A stretch of DNA of 64,000 nt from Clostridia bacterium (lineage in GTDB: Bacteria > Bacillota > Clostridia > Oscillospirales > QAKW01). Position numbers and translations under genes: made by a program. How positions within the stretch are numbered: the first letter of the stretch is position 1; each line of letters begins with the position of its first letter. The DNA lies in the NCBI GenBank assembly GCA_017440465.1, contig JAFSHF010000016.1, positions 25,421 through 89,420 of the forward strand, read 5' to 3'. This document shows positions 25,164-34,619 of the stretch, piece after piece. Below the pieces are notes generated by a model. It was not told the DNA's origin. It ran no database searches and saw nothing but the letters and a program-made list of their open reading frames with translations.

Positions 25164-26051
25164 TTATACAATCAGTTGGAATGCGTTATGCAGGACTTCG
25201 ATATGGACATCCTGCTGCTCGCCGCCGGATTCGCCGTCTAAGGTCCAGGTCTGGGGCTTTTCGGTGTGAACATCCACCGCCTTGGCGTGGGTGAAGACAA
25301 CATAGCGGGGGTCGTATTTTCCCCGCACCAGCCCCTGCACGATGCCGTGCAGATCGGCGAGATTCTTGGGGTTGCGGATCAGCATCAATTCAAATTCGCC
25401 GTCGTCCATTCGAACGTCCAGCGAGTTGAGTTTAAAGAGCCCGCCGATGGAGGAGGAATTGGAGACCGAACCGAAGACAAATTCGCCCTCATAGGTTTCG
25501 CCGTCGGCGGTGATGGTCGCCTCAAAGGGGGAGATATTGCGGATCTCCTTGATGCCCTCCCAAAGGTATGCCGAATGACCGAAAATATTTTTCAACTTTT
25601 GCGGGGTGGAATAGGAAACGTTGGTGAAGGCGCCCAGCGAAGCGATATAGGTGAAATTTCGGTCGTTGAACCGCCCTAAATCGCAGTTCCGCGGCCAACC
25701 GCCCAGAATAAGGTCCATACATTTTTCTGCCTTGTTGGGCAGGGAAAAGGTGCGGGCAAAATCGTTGGTGGTACCTGCGGGAACATACCCCAGCGGAACC
25801 GAAAGATGGGCTTGATGCAGGCCGTTTAAGACCTCGTTGAGGGTGCCGTCGCCGCCGCAGCAGATGATGAGGTCCATATGGGCGCCGTATTCCAGAACAA
25901 AGCGGGTACCGTCGCCGCTACAGGTGGTGGTCTGGATAGAGACACGATAGCCCTTTTTGCTTAAGCGGTCCACGATCTCAAACATATCTTTTTTGGATTT
26001 TTTCATTCCTGCTTTGGGATTCAAGATCACCAATGCTTTGCGTGAATTCAA
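25164..26051 (-). CDS. Diacylglycerol/lipid kinase family protein (YegS/DgkB type)
   Basis: A 295-residue member of the DAGK catalytic-domain family. It has the nucleotide-binding ILNPKAG motif (residues 9-15), the phosphate-binding CCGGDGTLNEVLNGL (about 64-78) and PAGTTNDFAR (about 91-100). The second domain is the usual beta-sandwich. These enzymes phosphorylate diacylglycerol or related lipids at the membrane face and feed phospholipid recycling. The start is a TTG at 26051 with AAGGAGG ten bases before it. Monocistronic: own promoter at 26088 and own terminator. Confidence 0.9.
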   Translation of the reverse strand: MNSRKALVILNPKAGMKKSKKDMFEIVDRLSKKGYRVSIQTTTCSGDGTRFVLEYGAHMDLIICCGGDGTLNEVLNGLHQAHLSVPLGYVPAGTTNDFARTFSLPNKAEKCMDLILGGWPRNCDLGRFNDRNFTYIASLGAFTNVSYSTPQKLKNIFGHSAYLWEGIKEIRNISPFEATITADGETYEGEFVFGSVSNSSSIGGLFKLNSLDVRMDDGEFELMLIRNPKNLADLHGIVQGLVRGKYDPRYVVFTHAKAVDVHTEKPQTWTLDGESGGEQQDVHIEVLHNAFQLIV

Positions 26052-26087
26052 CGCCGCTGCGCCTCCTTTAAGATCGTCTTTATAACT

Positions 26088-26116
26088 ATGATATAACTTA
26101 TTGCAGAAAAATTCAA
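26088..26116 (-). promoter_or_regulatory. Promoter of the lipid kinase gene
   Basis: Minus-strand TTGAAT (26111-26116) and TATCAT (26088-26093), spacer 17. Confidence 0.7.
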
Positions 26117-26189
26117 TGGAAATTTTGAAAATACTATGTTAAACTTAGTTCATATAAGGTTCATCTTTCAAAAATAAAGGAGCGATGGT

Positions 26190-26846
26190 ATGGTTCATAT
26201 CGGCAATAGTTGGGATGCCCTGCTGGCAGACCAATTTTCCGCACCCTATTATCTGCAGCTGCGGGAGTTTTTGAAGGCGGAATACCGCGCAGGTGCTGTC
26301 TTTCCGCCGCCCGGCGATATTTTTAATGCGTTGAAAGCCACCCCCTATGAAAAGGTCAAGGTGGTGCTTTTGGGGCAGGACCCCTATCATGGAGAAGGGC
26401 AGGCGCACGGAATGTGTTTTTCGGTGCGTAAAGGGGTTGCTCTGCCGCCGTCGCTGAAGAACATTTATAAAGAATTGGAGCGGGAATTGGGCATTCCGCC
26501 CGCCGCCCACGGCTGCCTGCAAAAATGGGCGGAAGAAGGGGTACTGCTGCTCAATACGGTGCTGACCGTCCGTCAAGGCGCGCCTGCCTCCCATCGGGGC
26601 AAGGGTTGGGAGAAACTGACCGATCGGATCATCACCCTGCTGGATGAGCGTCCCGAACCGCTGGTCTTTTTGCTTTGGGGGAGCCACGCCCGCGCAAAAA
26701 AGGAACTGATAAAAAATCCCCGCCATCTGATCTTGGAATCGGCGCACCCCAGCCCCCTTTCTGCCCACAGCGGATTTTTCGGGTGCGGCCATTTCATCAA
26801 AGCAAACGAATTTTTGAAAGAGCCCATTGATTGGTCGCTCGAATGA
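26190..26846 (+). CDS. ung: Uracil-DNA glycosylase
   Basis: A 218-residue family-1 UDG that removes uracil from DNA in base-excision repair. The water-activating motif [13 protein letters not shown] (about residues 60-72), [10 protein letters not shown] (uracil recognition, Asn about 119) and the DNA-intercalating [13 protein letters not shown] (about 184-196) are all intact. AAAGGAG lies seven bases before the ATG. Its stop codon is inside the terminator stem at 26842. Divergent from the lipid kinase gene. Confidence 0.96.
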   Translation: MVHIGNSWDALLADQFSAPYYLQLREFLKAEYRAGAVFPPPGDIFNALKATPYEKVKVVLLGQDPYHGEGQAHGMCFSVRKGVALPPSLKNIYKELERELGIPPAAHGCLQKWAEEGVLLLNTVLTVRQGAPASHRGKGWEKLTDRIITLLDERPEPLVFLLWGSHARAKKELIKNPRHLILESAHPSPLSAHSGFFGCGHFIKANEFLKEPIDWSLE

Positions 26847-26884
26847 ACGAAGGACCCCGATTCGGGGTCCTTCGTTCATTTTAT
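26842..26884 (+). terminator. ung terminator, overlapping the coding end
   Basis: A long stem (AATGAACGAAGGACCCCGA against TCGGGGTCCTTCGTTCATT) followed by TTATTT. The ung TGA is in the 5' arm. Confidence 0.88.
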
Positions 26885-26956
26885 TTATAATATTATATAT
26901 ACAACATAGTGTTGAAAAAAAGCAACATAAAGTGCTGTTATAAAAAGGGCGGTCGT

Positions 26957-26964
26957 GCTATAAT
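26957..26964 (+). promoter_or_regulatory. Candidate extended -10 element for the giant dockerin protein gene
   Basis: TGCTATAAT has the TG-n extension expected of an extended -10. No convincing -35 is spaced correctly. The start codon is 62 bases downstream. Confidence 0.45.
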
Positions 26965-27026
26965 TAGGCTATATAATAGCCTTTTTATATATTAGGCGCA
27001 AATTTAGTGTTAAGGTGGAAGTGATT

Positions 27027-30000
27027 ATGGTAAAGAAGAAAACAAGATGGCTATCTGCTATAGCCGCTGTGATCATGCTGGTTTCCATGCTTGCGGGTAT
27101 TGTTGTCCCTGCGGGCGCAGAGACCGGTTCCGCAGTTCTTTCCGCGCTGCAAAAGAAGTATGATGCTTTGCAGCCGGAGCATTTTGTCGCGGAGATCGAC
27201 GGTTATACCGTTGAGGAGACCCGCGATGAAATTGCCAATCAGATCGCTGAATATGAGGCGACCGATTTGGAGCACGAGCGGTTGATCTACGAAAAGATCG
27301 GTACGCAGATCGATCAAGAATTTGTTGCCGCCAATAAAGGAAATCTGGTCTCCGGGCTGATCCTTCGGTATTCTGTCAAGGGGTACTACGAAGAGTTGGG
27401 GTATGATCCCGACGCATCGACCTATTATATCTCCGATGCGGAGGACTGGAATGCCGCCGCTGCCGCCGACTCGATGTTTATCGGAAAGACCCTGCTGGTC
27501 ACCAACGATATCGATTTCAAAGGCACGAAAGCCGACCCACTGACCGTAAACGAAATGGCCTTCCAGGGCGTTCTGGACGGTCAGGGCTATCGTTTTGTCA
27601 ATATGGCCATTAATATCGGGGATACCACCGCTGAGAGATCCTATAAGTACGGCGGTCTGGTCGCTGCATTGACCGGCGGTACCATTAAGAATCTGGGTCT
27701 GGACGGCGGCGAGCTTATTTTCGCCGGTGAAGATACAGTGACCGACCGTAACGAAGGTGTCGGCTCCTTTGCGGGCTACATCGGAACGGGCGGTCTGTTG
27801 CAGAACTGCTGGAGTACCATGACGGTCACCAACAACACCAAGACAAACTCAAAAGGCCAAACAACTCTTGACGGCGCAAAGAACGGTGTTTCCGGCTTGA
27901 TCGGTTGGGGCGAAGGCGGCGCGATCGATAACTGCTTCTTCGCCGGTACGGTCAATAATACCGGCAGTAAGCGCGGGGCCACCGACCTGATCGGTTATAC
28001 AACCAACGCTGTTAAAGTCTATAACTCTATCGGTGCCGGTACCCTCAACTGCGACGTGAACTATAATCCCGCCGCCATCTGTATTCACTATAATGCATAT
28101 ACCGACATTGAAAACCTCGGCATATACAATTCCTACGCTGTAGGTAAAAATGCAATCCGCCACCGCGCAAATTACGATCCCTACAGTGTCAAAGATACGG
28201 ACGAAGCAGGCAACACGATTTATAAAAGCTATGTTGAACTTCCCGACACCGACATCACTTTCACTAAAGATATTGTTCATAAATACACTCCCGAAGAGAC
28301 CAATGCCGCCTATATGGTAGATTCGCCGGAAGAGGCGGTCTGGGCGGTAAACCGTCGTTTCGATCCCACCCATCAATCCTCCGACCGCGCGTATATCATT
28401 TCCGTCGACGATAACGGCAACCTCTATATGGCGAAAAAAGAGAGCGATTGCATTTATCGCAAGGTTATCATCGAGGGCAGTGCCTCCGGTACATACTATT
28501 TCAAAGAGGGTGCCAAGATCAATCTGCTCAATGACCTGAATCTGCTGGTCGCCGATTCTGTCACCATTGAACAAAAGGAATTCGCCTCTGCGCTCAACGG
28601 CTATGATCTGACCGTTCCCGCCGGAGATATCACGATCAATATCACATATACTCTCGATGGCGAGCTCCATCTCAAAACCACCGAGTTGGCGAAGAGAGTC
28701 GCGAAATATGAGAAACTCAATTTTTCTCTCTTTGATTGCGAGGAGGTGCTTGAAGCTTGGCTGAAGGAAGCCCAGGCCGAACTTGCAAAGAGCGAAAAAG
28801 ATCTCGATGCGATCAAAACATTGCTGGAGATCGAATCCGGCGAAGATGGCTTTCTCCATATTATGTCATTGCTCCCCGGCAAATATCCCAGTGCTGTAGA
28901 TTACGAAGAAGCGTATGAAGCATATCAGGAATTCAATCGCAGCAAAGAATGGGCGGTCACCTCGCCGGAAGACTGGATGGCGATGATCCGGCTCTCCGAG
29001 ACCAACACCTTTGAAGGTGAAACCTTCCACATTCTTAATGATATCGATTTTGAAGATCAACCGATGCTTCCCTTGAGTTTCGGTGATAACGGAGAAGTGG
29101 ACGATGCTGCCTATCGTTTCAACGGCACCATCGAGGGTCATAATCACGCCTTCAAGAACATAAATGTCCGTGTAACTTTGGATACCTCCTCTACCAATTC
29201 GCACATCGCGGTCGGTATGATCGGAAAGCTGGGCAATAAGGCACGTATCAATAACTTCGGTGTTGATAGCGGCTCGATCACCGTTGACGGAACGATCTAT
29301 AGCAGCCGAACCCTTTATGTAGCTACCTTCGGCGAAGCCTTGCATCAGGAAAACGGCGCGAGTATGGCGACCAACTATGTCAACGACCACGCCGAATTGA
29401 GCAACGTCTGGTCCGGCGCGGCAATTACCGCGGGGGCGACCGCCGGCACGAATATGGCTGCGGGTCTGATGGCTCATTCCCAGTATTCGTCGGTCTCCAT
29501 CAACGGCGGTTACTTCTTTGGCACCTTGTCTGCGGCAGATGCCAGATACGGTCTCACTACCCATGAGCGCGAGACCTCCTTCTACAACATATTGATCGAC
29601 TGCGCCACGGCAACAGAAATGTTCTCGTCTTATAATAAAGTGAACGGGGCAAACAATGTCTATGCCACAGGCTCCACAACCATCGATGCGGTCACTTATC
29701 CGATTGTCAACTACGGCAATGTATCTTCCGCTTTGGAGGGCGCGTGGATCATCAATGGCAAGCAACCCGCTGCAACAGGCGTTGATACCGTTTACTTCAC
29801 GATGAAGGACGGCAAGGTCGCTTTCGGTGCTAACGATGGCTCCGATCAGATCCGCAAGATCACCTTTACAAACAGCGGCGCGGTCATCGGCGAAATGTAC
29901 GGAGCCGCCGGTACCACCGTGCAGTTGGTCTGCGAAAAGGCAGAGTCCTTTGATTCCATCCTGGTCGGCAGCAGCAGTGTCCTCAACGGAGATCTGTTGG

Positions 30001-32432
30001 AGCTGGGCAATGAGGATGTCACCATCGAGGTCACCGTCGATAATTCGGAAGCGATCAAGAGCCAGATCGCGGTGTTGCGCGAATTGATGGCAAAATATGA
30101 AGGGTTGAACCTCGATGAGTTTGCCAACGGTGCGGAGATCACCACTTGGAAGACCGCCGCGCAAAAAGCGATCGACGATGAAGATCTGTTGGCTCTTAAC
30201 AGTGCGATCAACGCTGAAGCGGCGTTGGCGGAGAACCTTGAGTTGAAAGAAGGCTTCTGGCCCACCTTCACTCAATACGAAAAATATAAAGACTTCAATA
30301 AAAATAACGACTGGCTGATCGATTCCAAGGCCGATTGGGATGCGATGGACGACTATGCAAAGGCAGCTCCGGCAGGGAACTACTTTGAAGGATTCACCTT
30401 CCATCTGAAGAGGGATGTCGACTTCGGCGACGTGTCTATGGGTCCTTTGGGAATTAAAATGAAAGACCAAAAGGTCTTTGCCGGTACCATCGACGGCCAT
30501 GGCTATGGGTTTAAAAATGTAAAGATCTACTATCATAAGGATGCGTCGACCGGAAATACCACTTATTATGGCGACGATATGGGCGGCTCCATCGGCTTGA
30601 TCGCCTTCCTCGGCGATTGCGAGATCCGCGATTTCGGTCTCTATAACGGATCGGCCGAGTCTAAAACCGGTAACGGTAGAGGCAATGTATCGAGCTTTGG
30701 TTGCGTTGTCAAAGATACCACACCGACCTTTACCCGCGTCTGGTCGGGCTTAGACCTTATAGCTCCGCAGAATACGCACGTGAACGCTTTGGTAGGTCTT
30801 GTAGAGAACGAAAGCACCGCGGTAACAGTAAACGGCTTTATCTTCAACGGTACGATGAAAAAAGCCAAAAAACACGGTACCGCGCAAAGAAATACCGCCT
30901 TTGCTGTCTTTGGCGGCGTCTCTGCGGCACCCGGTGATGATGGTGAATTTTACAATATTATCACTATGCCGGAGATCAATACCACCAATATCTCCGCGTC
31001 CTTCCTCTTTGGTTTTACCAGTGAAGATGCATTTAAGGCGGCGATGGAAAACGGTAAAGTGAAGAACGTATACGGATACGGAAACGTTGCCGAAACCTAC
31101 CGTCTCGGAACCTCGGGTCAAGCCGCCGGTAAGACGACCTTTGGCGGAGTCAGCTATGAGATGATCGCAAAAGGATCTGTTACGGTGGCAGCCTGGAACA
31201 GCAACAACAATCAGGTCGCCGGTCAAGAGCCGGTCTACTTCACCTTGAAGGACGATGAGGTCTGGTTTGGTACCGCAGAAAATCAGATCCGCAGAGTTCT
31301 CGTTATGGCAGACGGAGCGGTCACCGCTACCCACTACGTGCTCCCCGGAGAGACGGTGACGCTGAATGCCAACACCGATTACAGAATAACCGAAGGAACC
31401 TTGAGTTCCCTTGCGGGCAATGTCCTGACGGTGGGCAATGAAAACGTAGTCGTCACCGCGGCGACCTGCGAGCATCCCGCGTCCGCGCTCGAGTATACAC
31501 CCAACGCGGGCACTGCAACCCATACCATCCACTGTAAGGATTGCGGCAAAAACTTCACCGGCGATTGCGAGCTCGGTGCTTGGTCTGCCAACGATGATCT
31601 GGTGATTGCAGGCGGCGTTGTCACCGCCGGTACCCATAGCGCATCCTGCGCCAAGTGCGGTGGGGTTCAGACCGAAAACTGTGTAGGTACCTTGGTTCCC
31701 AACGCCGTCGATTGTACCGACGACGGTACGATGACCTTTGATTGCTGCGATCGCGCAGATGCGGTTGCGATCGGCTCGGGAAGAGCGGAGCATACCTATA
31801 GCGGCAATTGGACCGAAGAAGGCGCTCCCGCAGGCAAAGAGATCAATCCGTGTGAGTATTGTGATGCGTATCTGGTGCGCTCCGTCGGCAAGGTGAATGT
31901 TTCCACCGGGAACCTGGTCCAAGCAGGTGGAGAGGTCGATGTGGTCATCACCCTGCCCTACGCGCTGACCGAAGCAAAGATCGCGATCACCCCCGCGGAA
32001 AATTCCAAGTATACCATTAAGAATGTAACACCCGAAAATCTTTTCTGGGGCAGCGACATTCAATGGCAGGATGGCGGATTTGCTGCCAACATCAAGGACG
32101 TCCAGGCAGGTGCTACCATTACCGTTACTGTTAAGGTCGAGAAGTTCGGCTTTGTGGAAGACGGTTTCCTGAATGTAAGCGTCACCAATGCAAAAAATGG
32201 TGAAGGCGACGTTGTTGATGCTTCTGCGACGGCGCAGATCACTCTGGCACGCTTGAGAGGCGATGCCGATGCGGATGGATTGCTAACGATTATGGATCCT
32301 CTGGCAGTTTTGCAATATGCCGTAGATCCGCAGGTTCAAATCCATATTGCCAATGCGGATTTGAATGAGGACGGTATCGTCACCATAGCAGACGCACCGC
32401 TGATCGTCCGTGAATGGATGAAGACGGTTTGA
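27027..32432 (+). CDS. Giant secreted beta-helix protein with C-terminal dockerin
   Basis: An 1801-residue exported protein; signal peptide about residues 1-35, very similar to that of the protein at 21113 (IMLVSMLAG against IMLVSMLAC). Three units each combine a helical segment with a GLUG-like beta-helix module, opening near residues 133, 641 and 1095 with a W (AEDWNAA, PEDWMAM, KADWDAM) and containing GTIDGHGYGFKNV-like strands. A cysteine-rich region with CxxC pairs (CKDCGKNF, CAKCGG, CEYC; about 1479-1615) is followed by a beta-sandwich region (1620-1740) that faintly resembles cohesin. A type-I-dockerin-like pair (GDADADGLLTIMDPLAV and ADLNEDGIVTIADAPL; about 1742-1800) ends it. No enzymatic domain is recognised; an adhesive or scaffold role is inferred. 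Start at 27027 fits AAGGTGG. Confidence 0.75.
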   Translation: MVKKKTRWLSAIAAVIMLVSMLAGIVVPAGAETGSAVLSALQKKYDALQPEHFVAEIDGYTVEETRDEIANQIAEYEATDLEHERLIYEKIGTQIDQEFVAANKGNLVSGLILRYSVKGYYEELGYDPDASTYYISDAEDWNAAAAADSMFIGKTLLVTNDIDFKGTKADPLTVNEMAFQGVLDGQGYRFVNMAINIGDTTAERSYKYGGLVAALTGGTIKNLGLDGGELIFAGEDTVTDRNEGVGSFAGYIGTGGLLQNCWSTMTVTNNTKTNSKGQTTLDGAKNGVSGLIGWGEGGAIDNCFFAGTVNNTGSKRGATDLIGYTTNAVKVYNSIGAGTLNCDVNYNPAAICIHYNAYTDIENLGIYNSYAVGKNAIRHRANYDPYSVKDTDEAGNTIYKSYVELPDTDITFTKDIVHKYTPEETNAAYMVDSPEEAVWAVNRRFDPTHQSSDRAYIISVDDNGNLYMAKKESDCIYRKVIIEGSASGTYYFKEGAKINLLNDLNLLVADSVTIEQKEFASALNGYDLTVPAGDITINITYTLDGELHLKTTELAKRVAKYEKLNFSLFDCEEVLEAWLKEAQAELAKSEKDLDAIKTLLEIESGEDGFLHIMSLLPGKYPSAVDYEEAYEAYQEFNRSKEWAVTSPEDWMAMIRLSETNTFEGETFHILNDIDFEDQPMLPLSFGDNGEVDDAAYRFNGTIEGHNHAFKNINVRVTLDTSSTNSHIAVGMIGKLGNKARINNFGVDSGSITVDGTIYSSRTLYVATFGEALHQENGASMATNYVNDHAELSNVWSGAAITAGATAGTNMAAGLMAHSQYSSVSINGGYFFGTLSAADARYGLTTHERETSFYNILIDCATATEMFSSYNKVNGANNVYATGSTTIDAVTYPIVNYGNVSSALEGAWIINGKQPAATGVDTVYFTMKDGKVAFGANDGSDQIRKITFTNSGAVIGEMYGAAGTTVQLVCEKAESFDSILVGSSSVLNGDLLELGNEDVTIEVTVDNSEAIKSQIAVLRELMAKYEGLNLDEFANGAEITTWKTAAQKAIDDEDLLALNSAINAEAALAENLELKEGFWPTFTQYEKYKDFNKNNDWLIDSKADWDAMDDYAKAAPAGNYFEGFTFHLKRDVDFGDVSMGPLGIKMKDQKVFAGTIDGHGYGFKNVKIYYHKDASTGNTTYYGDDMGGSIGLIAFLGDCEIRDFGLYNGSAESKTGNGRGNVSSFGCVVKDTTPTFTRVWSGLDLIAPQNTHVNALVGLVENESTAVTVNGFIFNGTMKKAKKHGTAQRNTAFAVFGGVSAAPGDDGEFYNIITMPEINTTNISASFLFGFTSEDAFKAAMENGKVKNVYGYGNVAETYRLGTSGQAAGKTTFGGVSYEMIAKGSVTVAAWNSNNNQVAGQEPVYFTLKDDEVWFGTAENQIRRVLVMADGAVTATHYVLPGETVTLNANTDYRITEGTLSSLAGNVLTVGNENVVVTAATCEHPASALEYTPNAGTATHTIHCKDCGKNFTGDCELGAWSANDDLVIAGGVVTAGTHSASCAKCGGVQTENCVGTLVPNAVDCTDDGTMTFDCCDRADAVAIGSGRAEHTYSGNWTEEGAPAGKEINPCEYCDAYLVRSVGKVNVSTGNLVQAGGEVDVVITLPYALTEAKIAITPAENSKYTIKNVTPENLFWGSDIQWQDGGFAANIKDVQAGATITVTVKVEKFGFVEDGFLNVSVTNAKNGEGDVVDASATAQITLARLRGDADADGLLTIMDPLAVLQYAVDPQVQIHIANADLNEDGIVTIADAPLIVREWMKTV

Positions 32433-32452
32433 TCCAAACTTAATTGAATAAG

Positions 32453-32487
32453 ACCCGCGAAGGTGAAATTCACCTTCGCGGGTTTTT
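32453..32487 (+). terminator. Terminator after the giant dockerin gene
   Basis: ACCCGCGAAGGTGAA and TTCACCTTCGCGGGT pair around one A, followed by TTTTT. It can also serve the converging DUF378 gene. Confidence 0.88.
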
Positions 32488-32492
32488 AGACT

Positions 32493-32696
32493 TTATTCTT
32501 TTTCGGGGCCTAAGTGTTTAAAGAGCAGGTTGATGCACCAGATGCCTGCCAAGCCCACCAGCGTGAAGATCACGCGGCTGACCAGCGCATCCATACCGCC
32601 GAAGATCCAGCCCACCAGATCGAATTGGAATAATCCGACCAGGCCCCAGTTCAGCGCGCCGATAATGACCAGCGACAATGCGATTTTATTTACCAT
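32493..32696 (-). CDS. DUF378 small membrane protein
   Basis: A 67-residue protein with two transmembrane segments and the DUF378 (YuzA-like) signature ALNWGLVGLFQFDLV at residues 14-28 and a following IFTLVGLAGIW helix. Function unknown in the family. ATG at 32696 is preferred; a TTG six bases upstream lies closer to the GGAG site and is an alternative. It converges on the dockerin gene, and its leader adjoins the repeat element at 32734. Confidence 0.85.
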   Translation of the reverse strand: MVNKIALSLVIIGALNWGLVGLFQFDLVGWIFGGMDALVSRVIFTLVGLAGIWCINLLFKHLGPEKE

Positions 32697-32733
32697 TTTC
32701 AAAACATCTCCTTTTAGATTTGGGTTTCATGAC

Positions 32734-33012
32734 ATAGCCGAGAAGAGTCGAACCCGCATCGGTTTTAAGCTATAAATTTATGCTCGCACGGCTTCAGATT
32801 TGTTCACCATACGCCGGTATGCTAAACAAATCGTTCATTGTTCGAACAAAAATTTATGGCTTAAAACTGCCTTGCACCCAAGAGGCGTGGATATTGAGCG
32901 ATTTTTGGTTGGCTTTGCAGCAGGAAGGCCGGCGCCTTACAATGCGAACACGACCGAAAAGCGCCAATATGCGCGCCTTTTGGGCGATGTGTGTTCGACT
33001 CTTCTCGGCTAT
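32734..33012. repeat. 279-bp three-way-junction inverted-repeat element, copy B
   Basis: Perfect 20-bp terminal repeats (ATAGCCGAGAAGAGTCGAAC and complement) enclose two long arms: GGTTTTAAGC...ATAAATTT with AAATTTATGGCTTAAAAC, and CCCAAGAGGCGTGGATATTG with CAATATGCGCGCC...TTTTGGG. The second loop carries GATTTTTGGT, AAGGCCGGCGCCTTACAA and CGACCGAAAAGCGCC, nearly matching the loop of the element at 56328. Its stem sequences share nothing with copies A or C. Confidence 0.88.
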
Positions 33013-33134
33013 AGTTTGGCAAGGGACGGAAAAATTATTCAAAAAAACTTAAAAAATGGGTCGGCATACTATATTTTTTCATATTTTTATGGTAAGATAT
33101 AGGGTGAATAATATCGTTTAAAGGAGATCCGTGC

Positions 33135-34619
33135 TTGAAAAAGAAGGAAAGTTGGATCAATCAAATAGAAAGCGGGCGGTTATGGCAAGCGATCCGCGTG
33201 CGCGTGCGCTGGGGAATCCGTCGGTTGCGCCGTGATCTGCAAAAAAAGCAACTGAAAGAGCGTTTGTTCGGCTCCTTTGCCCGCCGCCTTTATGCTATGA
33301 TCCTGTTGCTTATGGCAGTGGGCGGCATCACCTTTGCCGCCGCTTGGTACGGCGAGCGGTGGTCTGCGGATGAAGCGGTGCTCAAAGAGCGGCTCTCAAT
33401 GGGCGCGTATGATGCCAAAGATCCCGTCCTTACCGCATTGGATAGCTTTGGCGCATCCAATCGGGTGCAGGTGATTTTAAAAACCGCTAAAAAAGATCCT
33501 TTGAAGCCCCAATCGGTGGATCTGGATCGGGGCAACCTCAATTTGGTGATGACGCTCCAAAACGGCAAAATTATGGAATATACCCTGCAGAATAAGCGGA
33601 TCGATAATTTTGAGAGCGGCGGCACCGATTATTTTACCCTCATTCTGCCCCAATCCGTCTCTCCCTTTGATATTAAAGAGTACAAGCTGATGCTACTCCC
33701 GGATGCCCAAGGGAACTACGATGAATGGCATTGCGCCTCAGCGCAGATCGCCTGCCTGCTGGGCGGCGAGCGCACCCTTTTGGCGAAGGGAATCTGGCAG
33801 AAGGAATGGATCTTCTCCGCCGACCGTACCGAGGCAGTTCTGCCTTTGGCGACCGAAGAAAATGCCCATTTTCAGCAGGTGCAGGCGCTGTATTCCTATG
33901 TGTTGCAGGTTTGCCAAAAGCAGGGCGCGGTGCATACCAAACAGATTAAAAAGGAAGCCAATGTGGAGTTGGGGTTGATGAACGGAGATACCCTGCTGCT
34001 GGATATCGAGACCGTTGGCTTGGAAAACCAAAACCAACTCTTTAAGGATTCCTTGAGTAATCCTTTCTCGGAGTTTGAGACCTTGGGCTATAACGGCACG
34101 ATGACCCTGCGGGTGAAGTTCCTTTATGCCTTTGACGGCTCTTATTATAAAGATTATAATTTGGATACCCTCGGCAAAGACGATTTTGAATTGGGAACCG
34201 CCTCCACCTTCGCGCTGGAGATGCCCGAAGGGGCTTCGGTCTTTGATATCACCGCAATGGAACTGTTGGTCCACGATGCCGAGGATGCCTGGGCGCCGCG
34301 GTTGATCCGCGCCTACCTGCGTACCGACTACGGAACCACCTTGGAGATCGCCCGCCTGAGCGATACCATGCTGACTGCCGAGCGCAAGACGAACATCTTC
34401 CATCGGGATTGGATCGATACCTCGGTCAGCCCCTTGAAGCTGGATTTAGAGCGGTCCTATGCGTTGCCCCTTGCCATTAAGGAGAAGATTGAAAAGCAAT
34501 ATTATACCGAGATCGAAGGGGTCATCTACAGTATGTATTTCGGCGACCATAACTTTATGGAGCGTCAAAAGCTTTATTACAGCCAGATTTATAAGGAGGT
34601 TGCCGATGAAGAGACTTAA
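33135..34619 (+). CDS. Membrane-anchored extracytoplasmic protein of unknown function
   Basis: A 494-residue protein with a very basic N-terminal cytoplasmic tail (about residues 1-50, rich in Arg/Lys), one transmembrane helix (about 54-72) and a large exterior part. The exterior part has two similar halves. Each is a beta-rich segment ending in a pattern like DYFTLILPQSVSPFDIKEYKLML or FALEMPEGASVFDITAMELLV, suggesting a tandem PLAT/jelly-roll-like fold; this is inference from pattern. Start is TTG with AAGGAG. It overlaps the next gene, a lipoprotein, by 14 bases, so the two products probably work together at the cell surface. No family recognised. Confidence 0.65.
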   Translation: MKKKESWINQIESGRLWQAIRVRVRWGIRRLRRDLQKKQLKERLFGSFARRLYAMILLLMAVGGITFAAAWYGERWSADEAVLKERLSMGAYDAKDPVLTALDSFGASNRVQVILKTAKKDPLKPQSVDLDRGNLNLVMTLQNGKIMEYTLQNKRIDNFESGGTDYFTLILPQSVSPFDIKEYKLMLLPDAQGNYDEWHCASAQIACLLGGERTLLAKGIWQKEWIFSADRTEAVLPLATEENAHFQQVQALYSYVLQVCQKQGAVHTKQIKKEANVELGLMNGDTLLLDIETVGLENQNQLFKDSLSNPFSEFETLGYNGTMTLRVKFLYAFDGSYYKDYNLDTLGKDDFELGTASTFALEMPEGASVFDITAMELLVHDAEDAWAPRLIRAYLRTDYGTTLEIARLSDTMLTAERKTNIFHRDWIDTSVSPLKLDLERSYALPLAIKEKIEKQYYTEIEGVIYSMYFGDHNFMERQKLYYSQIYKEVADEET

